A model generated the notes under the pieces. That model saw nothing but the letters and a program-made list of their open reading frames with translations, did no database searches and was not told the origin of the DNA. A stretch of DNA of 31,580 nucleotides from the IMG/VR virus record IMGVR_UViG_3300020119_000409, positions 1 to 31,580 of that record, one strand, 5' to 3'. The stretch is from a virus. This document shows positions 13,504 to 21,909 of the stretch, piece after piece. How positions within the stretch are numbered: the stretch's first letter is position 1; the number at the start of each line of letters is the position of its first letter. A program made the position numbers and the translations under genes.

Positions 13504-14433
13504 ATGACTCAACAGCAAGTTTCTCCGCGCGTTCTGCGCGCCATTCAGTCCACTAACCTGTTCGATTCTGCGGAATCATACCGGGCAGCCGGGCAGTTAA
13601 CTGAAATTATCTCTGGGACGTACACGTTGAAGATGCCGCCACTGGCATCTGGCAACATGTTCATCGTCGATAACACGCCGGATCCGGGCCTTGAACGACT
13701 GGAGGTGACGCGCGTCGATATGATTGGTGGCGCGAGTGAAGATAACCGCAATGGCGGTAACTCTTATGACCGTGTTGATCTGGTTGAAACGTCTGATGGC
13801 CGCCGCGTAATCCGTTACACCAACGTTTACGGATTCTCTATTGATGAAATTGAGCGCGCAGCCAAACGTGGCGTCCCGCTCCAGGGGACCAAAGCCCAGG
13901 CAACCCGTTACGTTCACAACCAGAAATCAAACGATCTGGTGTTCAATGGTGCTGTTGGCGTTGAGGGGCTGTTAAACGATCCGAACATCCCACAGGTTAA
14001 CGCGCCGAAAAAGCTGAGCGCCATGACGGGCGAAGAACTGCTGGATTTCCTCAATCAGCAAATCCTGGCGGCCACAAAACAGACCTTCGGGCGCTTCGTT
14101 ATCGACTCCATCGCTTCCACTCCCACAGCAATGTCTGCGATTGGCACGAAGTTGATCACCGGTACCGCGGCCACCGCCGCGAGCGTTCTTTTTTCCACTG
14201 GTGGCAGCTCAATCACCAATCGTTACAACGCGTATGAAATGTCCAAAGACGGCAGCGACTACATGCTGGTTTACGCAAAAGATCCAGTGGCGGGCAAAGT
14301 GCGAAACCCACTACCGTTCCGCCAGTTGCCACCTCAGTATGCGGGCACCATGTTGGACATTTACTGCATGTCCGCAAGCGGTGGCCTGATGATTTCAGAG
14401 CCAGGCGCATTCCTGCTCATTAAGGGGGTGTGA
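13504..14433 (+). CDS. Major capsid protein (DUF2184)
   Basis: The 309-residue protein matches the DUF2184 HK97-fold major capsid family. It has an N-terminal arm, the segment GNSYDRVDLVETSDGRRVIRY, a helix FSIDEIERAAKRG and a C-terminal domain ending FRQLPPQYAGTMLDIYCMSAS. It forms the icosahedral shell. AAGGAAGCATC precedes the ATG, a strong binding site in line with high expression. Its stop overlaps the next start (TGATG). Confidence 0.92.
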   Translation: MTQQQVSPRVLRAIQSTNLFDSAESYRAAGQLTEIISGTYTLKMPPLASGNMFIVDNTPDPGLERLEVTRVDMIGGASEDNRNGGNSYDRVDLVETSDGRRVIRYTNVYGFSIDEIERAAKRGVPLQGTKAQATRYVHNQKSNDLVFNGAVGVEGLLNDPNIPQVNAPKKLSAMTGEELLDFLNQQILAATKQTFGRFVIDSIASTPTAMSAIGTKLITGTAATAASVLFSTGGSSITNRYNAYEMSKDGSDYMLVYAKDPVAGKVRNPLPFRQLPPQYAGTMLDIYCMSASGGLMISEPGAFLLIKGV

Positions 14434-14864
14434 TGGAAATTCCGGCTGATGTTCAGGCTGTCATTGTGATAGTGAGAGTGGTCGGGCCGGAGTTTGCTGA
14501 TGTTCCGGATGATGTAGTGGCTCAGTGGGTGATCATGGGGCGTGAGTTCCTTCACGATCCAGAAAACTATAAAAGCTGGAACATGGCCCAGGCATACATG
14601 GCATGTCACACGATGTGGCTGAATGGCCTGGGTATTACATCTACTGGCGGCGGTGGCGGTAATCAGCAAACGGCAGGAGCCATTACAAAATACAAAGCAG
14701 GCAATGTCGAAATCCAGTATGCCAATACCTCCTCGAGCACCACCACGGAGGGGAACGATTCAGGCAATGACTCTTATGACGAATGGCTGGAGAAAACGAC
14801 CTATGGTGAAGCGCTGATGGTGTTGGATATCGGCGGCATGGGTGGATTAACCCGCTGGGGGTAG
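14433..14864 (+). CDS. Head-tail adaptor / neck protein (DUF4054)
   Basis: The 143-residue protein has the DUF4054 pattern (VVGPEFADVPDDVVAQWVIMGREF, then WNMAQAYMACHTMWL) and a flexible Gly/Ser/Thr-rich middle. It occupies the neck position right after the capsid gene, where connector proteins that seal the portal are found. The ATG at 14433 overlaps the capsid stop and is preferred over the GTG one codon earlier. The last base of the stop is shared with the next start. Confidence 0.78.
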   Translation: MEIPADVQAVIVIVRVVGPEFADVPDDVVAQWVIMGREFLHDPENYKSWNMAQAYMACHTMWLNGLGITSTGGGGGNQQTAGAITKYKAGNVEIQYANTSSSTTTEGNDSGNDSYDEWLEKTTYGEALMVLDIGGMGGLTRWG

Positions 14865-15334
14865 TGGTGGATAATCGTCCTGACCTGACAAAAGTAAACG
14901 AGCTTTTTGCGCGCATTCTGGAGCTGGGTAAGTACGATATTGCCGTGGGTGTGCCAGCCAGTAAATCGGCGCGCGGCGATGAGTCCGAACTGAATAATGC
15001 TCAGATAGCTGCGGTCAACGAACTGGGCTCAACCGATGGGCGGATCCCTGAGCGTTCATTTATCCGCTCGACGTTAACTGAAAACCGCAATAAATATGCC
15101 CGCATGATGGGGCAGGTTGCCAGAAGAGTCTCGGAGGGGCAGGACGCTCCAGGAATAGCGCTGCATCGAGTTGGCTTTATCATCTCCGCAGATGTGAAGC
15201 ACAAAATCGCCACTGGCCCATTCATCCCCAATGCACCATCAACCATCAAGCGCAAAAAATCCAATAAACCGCTGATCGACAAAGGGCAGCTCGTTCAGTC
15301 CATCGATCACGTAATTAAAAAAAGAGGCGCATAA
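14864..15334 (+). CDS. HK97 gp10-like / tail completion protein
   Basis: GTG 14864 overlaps the previous stop. The 156-residue product has the motif IPERSFIRSTLTENR (about 60-75), followed by a C-terminal FIPNAPSTIKRKKSNKPLID and GQLVQSIDHVI. This is the signature of HK97-gp10-like or virion morphogenesis neck proteins, which finish the head or tail end before joining. Its place between the DUF4054 and sheath genes fits. Confidence 0.75.
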   Translation: MVDNRPDLTKVNELFARILELGKYDIAVGVPASKSARGDESELNNAQIAAVNELGSTDGRIPERSFIRSTLTENRNKYARMMGQVARRVSEGQDAPGIALHRVGFIISADVKHKIATGPFIPNAPSTIKRKKSNKPLIDKGQLVQSIDHVIKKRGA

Positions 15335-15685
15335 GTGATTATGAATCTACGAACGGTCGTAACTGGACCGTTAAGCCAGAAATTTTCTGTCACTCATCCA
15401 GTGAGTAATGACTGGTCCGCTGGCACGGCGGGTGACAATCAGGGTGTTATTGCGCCAGCGAGTAAAGACGAAGCCAAATTTTTACCCGAAGGCACGCGGC
15501 TGTCTCAGTCCATAAGCGTGTATGCCGCCAAACGCTTTGGTTTTGGCGATCTGGTTTCCTGGTTAAACAATAACTACAAAATCGTTCACTATCAGGATTT
15601 CAGCGATTATGGGTATCACTACTGTCTCGCGGTTCGAACTGACGAACCTTCAAACCCTGATCAGTCAGGCTTTGTCGACGTCTGA
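15335..15685 (+). CDS. Hypothetical neck/tail protein (116 aa)
   Basis: GTG 15335 follows directly after the upstream stop and has GAGG (15324-15327) at good spacing; ATG 15341 is the alternative. The product contains FGDLVSWLNNNYKIVHYQDFSDYGYHY near its middle and ends NPDQSGFVDV. Small beta-rich proteins in this position are neck or tail-completion components. The family is not recognised with certainty. It overlaps the next gene by 77 nt in another frame. Confidence 0.65.
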   Translation: MIMNLRTVVTGPLSQKFSVTHPVSNDWSAGTAGDNQGVIAPASKDEAKFLPEGTRLSQSISVYAAKRFGFGDLVSWLNNNYKIVHYQDFSDYGYHYCLAVRTDEPSNPDQSGFVDV

Positions 15686-16148
15686 GCATACGGTTCTGGT
15701 GAAAGCCAGAAATTCCGGTGAGGCGGTGACCGGCGCGCCATTTATTACCGTGAATATGCTTGAGGGGTATGAGCCTGGGCTACCTCAGCGGCGGCAGGTT
15801 GATGACTTTACGGAAGAAATCACTGAGCATCGGGTGGTGATTATCCGCATACAGGGCTATGGCTCAGGTGCGTTCACCATCCTTCAAAGGCTGAGGGCCT
15901 GGTTTGGTAGCTCCCCCGGGATGCAGATGCTAAAGCAAATCGGGGTTTCCTCACCCAGCATAGATTTCCCTAAGGATATATCAGCTGCTGTTTCTACAGG
16001 ATTCGAGGAACGAGCACTGATGAACGCCACGATCTCTTACGCTGACGTTTACCGCATTGAGCAGGAAACCATTGCCGAAGTGCCGTTCTCCGTCATTACC
16101 GATGACCCGCCATCTCAAACCGATTTTACCGTTATCATTCCGGAGTAA
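15609..16148 (+). CDS. LIC_12616-like neck / tail terminator protein
   Basis: The 179-residue protein has a tail-terminator-like layout: a helical N-terminus (LQTLISQALSTSE), a beta core with EHRVVIIRIQGYGSGA, and a C-terminal SYADVYRIEQETIAEVPF. This resembles the LIC_12616 / gp12-like neck family that caps the tail tube and joins it to the head. It starts within the preceding gene and ends 2 nt before the sheath gene. Confidence 0.72.
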   Translation: MGITTVSRFELTNLQTLISQALSTSEHTVLVKARNSGEAVTGAPFITVNMLEGYEPGLPQRRQVDDFTEEITEHRVVIIRIQGYGSGAFTILQRLRAWFGSSPGMQMLKQIGVSSPSIDFPKDISAAVSTGFEERALMNATISYADVYRIEQETIAEVPFSVITDDPPSQTDFTVIIPE

Positions 16149-16150
16149 AT

Positions 16151-17293
16151 ATGTCTCTATCCATTGGCAACGTGGTTAACGTTATCGTTAATCCACCGGC
16201 TGACGTTGTCTCGTCCGCCAATTTCGGCACGGTTGTACTCTTTTCCCCGGCGGCCGTAGATGTTCTGACGGCCCCGGAAATGTACCGTCAATACTCAACC
16301 CTGAAGGCGTTTCAGACAGATTTCCCTGAGGCTGATACTGATGAGTATTTCACGACGACCGCGGAATACTTTTTCGACCAACCTAAGCGTCCACAATATC
16401 TGTACGTCGCAGCCTGGGACGCGGAGAACGTCACCAAGCCCCAGAAGTTGTCCGAGGCTTATTCTGCATTGCATCAATCGTGGGATGGGTGGTATTGCGC
16501 CTGTCCGGTCGGAGCGGTGGCCTCACCGGCTGATCTAATGTCCGCTTCAGAGTGGATTCAGGCTGCAGGTAAAATTCAGGCGCTCACCGATAGTGCCGCA
16601 AGCGATATTGAGCCAGCCACCAGCACACTTAAGCCGCTGATTGATGCCGGGCTTTATCGCACACTGGTACTGTATATGTCTGGTATTGCCGATGGCGGCC
16701 CGTCACCGGTAGTGTCTCTCGCGGCCTTGTTATGCTCCATCGATTTCGATGCGGAAAACAGCATGCTGACGCTGAAATTTAAAGATCTGCCGGGCGTATC
16801 TGTTGATAACTCCATCGATGATACCGCCGCATCCAAATTAACCACTCAGGGTGTGAACTACTTCACCACGTTCGGCACGAAACGCATGGTGGCGGAAGGC
16901 TGGATGCTCGGCGCCACAATGTGGGCTGATGAAGTTATAGGGCTCGACTGGCTGCGCAATCAACTGCAGGTGGATGTGTTCAATGCACTCTCTGAACGAA
17001 ATAAAGTGCCGCTTACCGATCCTGGCGTTGCCGAAATCATGGATGCTGCTGATGCCGTGATGAAGCAGTCAGTACGTAATGGGCTGGTGGCCCCGGGGGC
17101 GTGGGATGGTGATCCGGTCGGAGCCGTGAAAACAGGGGATTATCTGGAAAACGGGTATTACATCTACGCCGATTCTGTTTCCACCCTCTCTGTAGATGAC
17201 CGCAAGGCGCGAAAATGCCCACCCATTGCGATCCTCGCCCATCTTGGCGGTGCTGTTCACAGCGTGAATATCGTCGTAAACACTAACCGCTAA
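16151..17293 (+). CDS. Tail sheath protein (DUF3383)
   Basis: The 380-residue product begins MSLSIGNVVNVIVN and carries the DUF3383 pattern, including an RPQYLYVAAWD strand, FFTTFGTKRMVAEG-like segment NYFTTFGTKRMVAEGWM and ARKCPPIAILAHLGGAVHSV at the C-terminus. DUF3383 proteins are contractile sheath subunits, which makes this phage a myovirus. The tail tube gene follows after 9 nt. Confidence 0.9.
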   Translation: MSLSIGNVVNVIVNPPADVVSSANFGTVVLFSPAAVDVLTAPEMYRQYSTLKAFQTDFPEADTDEYFTTTAEYFFDQPKRPQYLYVAAWDAENVTKPQKLSEAYSALHQSWDGWYCACPVGAVASPADLMSASEWIQAAGKIQALTDSAASDIEPATSTLKPLIDAGLYRTLVLYMSGIADGGPSPVVSLAALLCSIDFDAENSMLTLKFKDLPGVSVDNSIDDTAASKLTTQGVNYFTTFGTKRMVAEGWMLGATMWADEVIGLDWLRNQLQVDVFNALSERNKVPLTDPGVAEIMDAADAVMKQSVRNGLVAPGAWDGDPVGAVKTGDYLENGYYIYADSVSTLSVDDRKARKCPPIAILAHLGGAVHSVNIVVNTNR

Positions 17294-17302
17294 GGAGTAG
17301 CC

Positions 17303-17734
17303 ATGTTATTCGATATCAAACAAATCAGCCTGGTGCTGAACGGGCGCACCATCACGGGGTTCACTACCGATAATGATGCGCTCGACGTGTCATTTAACAA
17401 TGACGCAGGTAAATGGACCATCGGTGCGCAGGGGAAGGGGGTCTGGGTGGCAAGCCCTGACGCCTCAGGTAAATTGACGATTAAGCTGCTGCAGCAGCAC
17501 GCGGATAATTCATGGCTGGCGAATCAGATGGCGCTTCAGCGAAGTGATCCCAAATCATTCACTGCCTATGGAATGAACATTCGCGATCTGCTCAATAATG
17601 ACCTGGTTACCGGGAGCAAGGGTTATCACTCGACCCCAGCGAAATACACCCGCGGTGGGCAGCACAACCCCGGGACGTGGATTATTGAATTTGAGTCTAT
17701 CCAGCAGGTCCTCGGCCTGCCATTTGAGAATTAA
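17303..17734 (+). CDS. Tail tube protein (DUF3277)
   Basis: The 143-residue protein begins MLFDIKQISLVLNGRTITGF and contains LLQQHADNSWLANQMALQRSD, the DUF3277 pattern. It is the inner tube protein and regularly follows the DUF3383 sheath gene. TAAGGAGTAGCC upstream of the ATG is a strong binding site, as expected for a many-copy virion protein. Confidence 0.9.
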   Translation: MLFDIKQISLVLNGRTITGFTTDNDALDVSFNNDAGKWTIGAQGKGVWVASPDASGKLTIKLLQQHADNSWLANQMALQRSDPKSFTAYGMNIRDLLNNDLVTGSKGYHSTPAKYTRGGQHNPGTWIIEFESIQQVLGLPFEN

Positions 17735-17736
17735 TA

Positions 17737-18261
17737 ATGGAACAGCGTAAAGAAATTGTGCTCGACGGCATTACGTATTTCATGACCCCTGCTAACGCGT
17801 ACACAGCATGGGAGAACATTCAGATGCTGCTGGGCGCTATTGGGCGCTCGAAAATGGATCGCCCTGGCGATGGGTCTATTTCAGGCATGATCGGCCTGGC
17901 GTTTTCTGTGATGGATAAACCAGAGCTGGCAGCTGTACAGCGCATGGTGTTCGAGTTCACCGTGGTGAAGCCGGAAACTGGCGCACCGGCCAAACTCATT
18001 GACTGTGGCGAAACGCACTTCAACCAGTACCGATCGCATTTACCGATTTTGCTGGTGGAGGGGGCGCAATACCAGTTCGGGGATTTTTTTACTGGTATCC
18101 GCGACGTGCTCAAAGATCTGTTTCCGGGACTGGGGCAAATGACGGAATTTCTGGAGAAATGCCGCTCGCTGGTGTCCTCCGATCCGACGACGACTCCGGA
18201 GAAGTTGACTGGTTCATCTGGACGCCAGTCATCAGGGAAAAAGCCTCGCTCACGGAGCTGA
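17737..18261 (+). CDS. Tail assembly chaperone
   Basis: The 174-residue product (MEQRKEIVLDGITYFMTPANAY at its start) lies between tube and tape measure genes, where tail assembly chaperones are encoded. Its last 30 residues (DPTTTPEKLTG and onward) are low-complexity and read over the start of an overlapping frame at -1. A run of seven T at 18084-18090 is in the exact phase of a T TTT TTT slippery heptamer, so a -1 extension is possible. However, the frame entered just after it looks non-coding for about 30 codons. Confidence 0.78.
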   Translation: MEQRKEIVLDGITYFMTPANAYTAWENIQMLLGAIGRSKMDRPGDGSISGMIGLAFSVMDKPELAAVQRMVFEFTVVKPETGAPAKLIDCGETHFNQYRSHLPILLVEGAQYQFGDFFTGIRDVLKDLFPGLGQMTEFLEKCRSLVSSDPTTTPEKLTGSSGRQSSGKKPRSRS

Positions 18262-18341
18262 AAACCACCTGGTCTCTCTCTGATCTGATGGCCTTTCATG
18301 ATGCTCTGGTGGTAGCGGATAAGATGCAGGAGCGGGAATAG
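18159..18341 (+). CDS. Overlapping second chaperone ORF (DUF6889-like)
   Basis: In the -1 frame relative to the chaperone, this ORF reads EVDWFIWTPVIREKASLTEL, then TTWSLSDLMAFHDAL. This is the typical sequence of the second product of tail-chaperone pairs. It overlaps the first gene by 103 nt. ATG 18159 has GGAG too close to be efficient (3 nt), so expression by frameshift or by coupled reinitiation are both open. The protein-like part begins around 18200, so the true junction may lie close to there. Confidence 0.65.
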   Translation: MPLAGVLRSDDDSGEVDWFIWTPVIREKASLTELKTTWSLSDLMAFHDALVVADKMQERE

Positions 18342-18345
18342 AATT

Positions 18346-18362
18346 GGCCCGCGGTGCGGGCC
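18346..18362. terminator. Hairpin between convergent genes
   Basis: Perfect 7-bp stem GGCCCGC/GCGGGCC with loop GGT, between the chaperone ORF and the convergent reverse-strand gene. No clear T-run follows on either strand, so termination activity is uncertain. Confidence 0.45.
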
Positions 18363-18368
18363 ATGCTC

Positions 18369-18962
18369 TTACATGAAAGTTTCTTGCTTATGGGACTGCT
18401 TGATATTCGTAATAACCTCAGCAAGCGCTGCATCAACTGGTTTGAATAGCGATTGATTTGGCTCGATTGTGAATGTTCGGCTATCCACTGTCAGCGGGAA
18501 TGCACCCTGCAATTCACTGCCATAAACAATTCGAGATTCAATTTTTACGGCAAAACCTACGGTTGATGTAATGTCCAGACCCTTAATCTTATCCTTTTCA
18601 GCTTTGCTGGAATTGACCTCCTGAATGAATCCTTTGAGTTGTTGTTTAAATTCTTGCTCAGCGGATTCAGGGCTGATACCAGTCAAATGAATAACGGGTG
18701 TTTCATTTTTTAAACCAAACTGTGTGGCAACTTCTGGGGAAAGGTCAAATCTGATTTCGCTTTCCTTGCCCATATAAATGGTTACTTCAATAAATTCGCG
18801 CTCGCTGTTGACTTTACCCAGGCGCACAGCGCCACCCTCGACATTAAGGATGTTTTGGGACGGGTCTGGCGAAAAACTGTGTTTAATACCTTCGATGTTG
18901 ATCAACGCTGCACTAATGATTAGCCCTGCTGAAATAATTGTCGCACCCAACGCCTTATTCAT
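18369..18962 (-). CDS. Reverse-strand moron: membrane-anchored protein of unknown function
   Basis: The 197-residue product has one N-terminal hydrophobic segment (residues 5-22, GATIISAGLIISAALI), which is a signal anchor or signal peptide without a lipobox. A polar periplasmic-type domain follows with VRLGKVNSEREFIEVTIY, and a central helix EQEFKQQLKGFIQEVN. I recognise no family. It is the only reverse-strand gene in the phage part of the window, is visibly more AT-rich than its neighbours, and has GGAG before its ATG. These are marks of a moron, expressed from the prophage independently of late genes. A role in envelope change or superinfection exclusion is a guess. Confidence 0.75.
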   Translation of the reverse strand: MNKALGATIISAGLIISAALINIEGIKHSFSPDPSQNILNVEGGAVRLGKVNSEREFIEVTIYMGKESEIRFDLSPEVATQFGLKNETPVIHLTGISPESAEQEFKQQLKGFIQEVNSSKAEKDKIKGLDITSTVGFAVKIESRIVYGSELQGAFPLTVDSRTFTIEPNQSLFKPVDAALAEVITNIKQSHKQETFM

Positions 18963-18984
18963 GACATTTCTCCATTATTAAAAA

Positions 18985-19016
18985 AGCATATTTTATTTAT
19001 TGCCAGCTAATATGCT
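18985..19016. promoter_or_regulatory. Inverted repeat in moron promoter region
   Basis: Perfect 8-bp arms AGCATATT (18985-18992) and AATATGCT (19009-19016) with 16 AT-rich bases between. It lies just upstream of the reverse-strand gene and before the tape measure start, and could bind a dimeric regulator. A reverse-strand TAAAAT could serve as a -10, but no good -35 is visible. Confidence 0.5.
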
Positions 19017-19034
19017 GCACATAAAAGGCGCATT

Positions 19035-20810
19035 ATGATCATTAATGAGTTTCTTTACGCGCTTGGCTTTAAAGTCGATGAGTCCGGCGCTAAATCTTTT
19101 GTTTCTGCGCTCGGTGGAGTTGATCAGGCTGCGCAACACAGCACTAAATCTATGATGCACGCTGTTACCGCCGGTACGCTGCTGGCCCACGGACTGGAAA
19201 GGGCTAGTGAACTGCTGGGCGAAGTCGGCCATAGCTTCCTCGAAAATGCTGAGCACATCGAGAATGCCAGAGTCACTATGGAGGCGCTGTACACCACAGC
19301 GGCTGAAGGTGACGAAAAATTTAAGTGGCTGTGGGCGTTCGCGCAGAAAAACCCGGTAATGGGGATGGATGCAGCCACTGAGATTTTCATGGCGCTTAAA
19401 AATAACGGCATCGATCCTACCACTGAATCCATGAAGGCATTCGGTGATGCTGCGTCGGCAATCCCATCGGTCGCCAAGATGATCCCACAAGGCATTGCGG
19501 AGCTCATCGAGGGCCGTTATAACGCTGGCGGCGTTCTGGCCCCGTTGATTAACCTGCATGGTGCCGGAAAAAACCGCGTCTATGAAGGTAGCTATGTCGA
19601 CAAGGCGGGCATCAAACAAAACGTCACGCTCGATTTCAATAATGCAGAGCAGGCCACCGATCAGTTTGTTCAAATCCTCAAAAACCGCTTTGGTGGATCC
19701 ATGGAGGCGCACGCTAAAACATGGTTCGGCCTGACCCAAAAAATGAAGACTGACTGGATGGTATTCACTCAGTTCATTATGAGTAATGGAGTTTTTGACG
19801 AGTTGAAAACCCAACTCGGCGCATTGCTGGATCAGTGGGAGGCGTTTACCAGGACGGATGATTTCCGCAGAATGATGCTATCAGCCGCCGATATTGGCGC
19901 CGAGGTTGTTGCGGTGCTGGGCCAGGTTGCGCAGTGGCTCGGAGTGATAATTGATGTCGTCGGAAACCTGTCTATGGGGGGTAATGAATTAATTACCGGC
20001 GGTTTCTTCCTGCTGCTGCTCGATGGCTCAATTGTGAAAGCGATCGGCGCGGTCGTTAAAGGCATTCAGGCGATCTCTGAGGCGGAAAGTGTCATGGCAT
20101 TAATCGCCCAAGCCAATCCGCTTATCTGGATTATCGATGCTGTTGCGCTGCTGGCTATCGGCATCGGCATCCTCATAAAAAAATGGACTGATTTCCGAAA
20201 TGGTATTCTTGAAGCTGGCGCGCTGAAAGACTTCTTCACCTCCGCAGGGAAATGGCTGGCTGAGTTCGGCGCTGGCTGGTTGTATTACCTCGATATTATC
20301 AAAATAAAAATGCTGGAACTTGCGGATCTGGTTGGTGGATTAGATGCGAATGGGCAAAAACTGCTGGCCGATCTGAAGAAAGAAACTGCGGGCGGTAAAG
20401 ATGCGATGGAGGCGCGGGCAGGCAAAGAATTTGTGGACGATCAGGCGCATCGCCAAAAACGCGCCGATGTCATCGGCTCGGTCGCTCGTGCGCATCCTGC
20501 GTGGACCACCGAGCAGGATATTGGCTGGATTAAACAAAACCGGCCAGCAACGTACCGTGAGCTCTTTAAAGCGCCAGATAAACTGAAATCAGCTCCACCA
20601 TCGCCGATCCCAACAGAGGCCAACACGCGCACTCAAGCAACAGCCGGACAGAGCCAGCTCATTAACTCTTACCGCATGGATAATGTGGTGGTGCAGGCGA
20701 ATAATCCCCAGGAGTTTGCTCAGCAGATGGCTGCAGCATCAAAACAGGCATATGGCGATCACCAGGCCGCAACGCTCAATCACGGCAACGGAGGGAGAAA
20801 ACCGGGATGA
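19035..20810 (+). CDS. Tail tape measure protein
   Basis: The 591-residue product is the longest in the tail module. It begins MIINEFLYALGFKVDESGAK and has long helical stretches (AAQHSTKSMMHAVTAGTLLA). Two hydrophobic regions lie near residues 318-330 (GGFFLLLLDG) and 358-385 (NPLIWIIDAVALLAIGIGIL), followed by a polar C-terminus. Tape measure proteins set tail length and help DNA cross the inner membrane. At about 1.5 A per residue this predicts a tail near 90 nm, which is an inference. It overlaps the next gene by 4 nt. Confidence 0.9.
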   Translation: MIINEFLYALGFKVDESGAKSFVSALGGVDQAAQHSTKSMMHAVTAGTLLAHGLERASELLGEVGHSFLENAEHIENARVTMEALYTTAAEGDEKFKWLWAFAQKNPVMGMDAATEIFMALKNNGIDPTTESMKAFGDAASAIPSVAKMIPQGIAELIEGRYNAGGVLAPLINLHGAGKNRVYEGSYVDKAGIKQNVTLDFNNAEQATDQFVQILKNRFGGSMEAHAKTWFGLTQKMKTDWMVFTQFIMSNGVFDELKTQLGALLDQWEAFTRTDDFRRMMLSAADIGAEVVAVLGQVAQWLGVIIDVVGNLSMGGNELITGGFFLLLLDGSIVKAIGAVVKGIQAISEAESVMALIAQANPLIWIIDAVALLAIGIGILIKKWTDFRNGILEAGALKDFFTSAGKWLAEFGAGWLYYLDIIKIKMLELADLVGGLDANGQKLLADLKKETAGGKDAMEARAGKEFVDDQAHRQKRADVIGSVARAHPAWTTEQDIGWIKQNRPATYRELFKAPDKLKSAPPSPIPTEANTRTQATAGQSQLINSYRMDNVVVQANNPQEFAQQMAAASKQAYGDHQAATLNHGNGGRKPG

Positions 20811-21589
20811 CAACAACCATCATTGCGAATAGCGGCACATTCGAGTTCGATGTGGTTTTAGGGGAGTCTCATTCATCGCCGCTGAAGATCACCGAGAACC
20901 CCATTGAAAGCGGTTCCCTGATTGCGGATAGCGCCATATTGATGCCGAGGCCGCTTGAAATATCTGGAATAATGGTGGATTACAATCCAGACGATACGCC
21001 TTTCAGTAAGAAGGCTGATTCACTTCATGTACGTGAGCCGGATTTTATTAATTCTGTTCCTGTACCAGCGGCCCTTAAGGGGATCACCAGTCAAACGGTA
21101 TCCTACGTCAACAGGACTATTGACCTTGTGGCCTCCACCGCCTCACAGTTGGTTGGTGGCGAAACCGGGCAGCGCGCTCTGGCGCCATGGTTGCCTGATC
21201 TCCTTCCGGTTGATGTAAGTGACCTCACCGTCAGTGATAAGCGTATTTCTGATGCTTACAATGCACTACGCAATATTCAGCGATCCGCTGTGCCGGTACA
21301 GATAATTACGGGCACAACCTCTTATGACTCTGTTCTGATCCTTGATGTAAGAGTGCATATCACTAAAGAAAAAGCCGCAGTTTTCACCATCCCATGCAAA
21401 GAGGTTTTCATTGTGGAGACTCAAACAGCCGGTGGTGTTAGCGTGCCAACAGGAAAGGGAAAGACCTCTGGCCGCACTACAGCTCAAACAGCAAATACCC
21501 AGAACAAAGGCGAAGTATCACCACCGCAAGTTGATATCAGTGATACTGATCCTGAGGCGCTCAAACAATCAATAACTGTGAGAGGGTAA
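20807..21589 (+). CDS. Dit-like baseplate/tail protein
   Basis: The 260-residue protein begins MTTTIIANSGTFEFDVVLGES. It has a central LQ/IRS segment in NALRNIQRSAVPVQIITGT, followed by YDSVLILDVRVHITKEKAAVF. This is a beta-rich layout like Dit-like N-terminal domains that connect tube and baseplate. The last 55 residues are Thr/Gly/Gln-rich and probably disordered. Its place after the tape measure fits a tube-initiator role. Confidence 0.72.
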   Translation: MTTTIIANSGTFEFDVVLGESHSSPLKITENPIESGSLIADSAILMPRPLEISGIMVDYNPDDTPFSKKADSLHVREPDFINSVPVPAALKGITSQTVSYVNRTIDLVASTASQLVGGETGQRALAPWLPDLLPVDVSDLTVSDKRISDAYNALRNIQRSAVPVQIITGTTSYDSVLILDVRVHITKEKAAVFTIPCKEVFIVETQTAGGVSVPTGKGKTSGRTTAQTANTQNKGEVSPPQVDISDTDPEALKQSITVRG

Positions 21590-21591
21590 TA

Positions 21592-21909
21592 ATGGGGGCT
21601 TTTCTTTTGCCGGTCACATCCGCGCCGCGTCAGCAGATGACATTTACTGCTGGTGGGCTTCGCGCCAAATTAACGCTGTTTTATAACCCCGTTCCTGATG
21701 GCGGGCAGTGGCATTTAGATCTTGAGGATGCCGATAGTGAAGAGGTTCTCGTTTCAGGTTATGCACTGGTATGCGGGACGCCCATTCTGCGGCGCATGAC
21801 ATTGCCATTTTTCTTTCGCCTGATAGATAGCAGTGGGCTCGATCTCAATCCTTATGGCGGAAACGACATGGGGATGAGGTGTAAACTTTATGTGGTGGAG
21901 AAGGTTTAA
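21592..21909 (+). CDS. Pam3 gp18-like baseplate plug protein
   Basis: The 105-residue product, with GGLRAKLTLFYNPVPDGGQWHLDL and a C-terminal PYGGNDMGMRCKLYVVEKV, matches the small plug protein family described from the cyanophage Pam3 baseplate. The plug closes the tube end in the pre-contraction state. It is encoded exactly between the Dit-like and hub genes, and its stop shares one base with the next start. Confidence 0.75.
   Translation: MGAFLLPVTSAPRQQMTFTAGGLRAKLTLFYNPVPDGGQWHLDLEDADSEEVLVSGYALVCGTPILRRMTLPFFFRLIDSSGLDLNPYGGNDMGMRCKLYVVEKV

Noticed and set aside
18993-19814. Long reverse-strand open frame (273 codons) opposite the tape measure gene
   Set aside because: It is antisense to a clear tape measure protein, has no recognisable domain, and its composition (many Cys, His, Arg runs) is that of a shadow frame.
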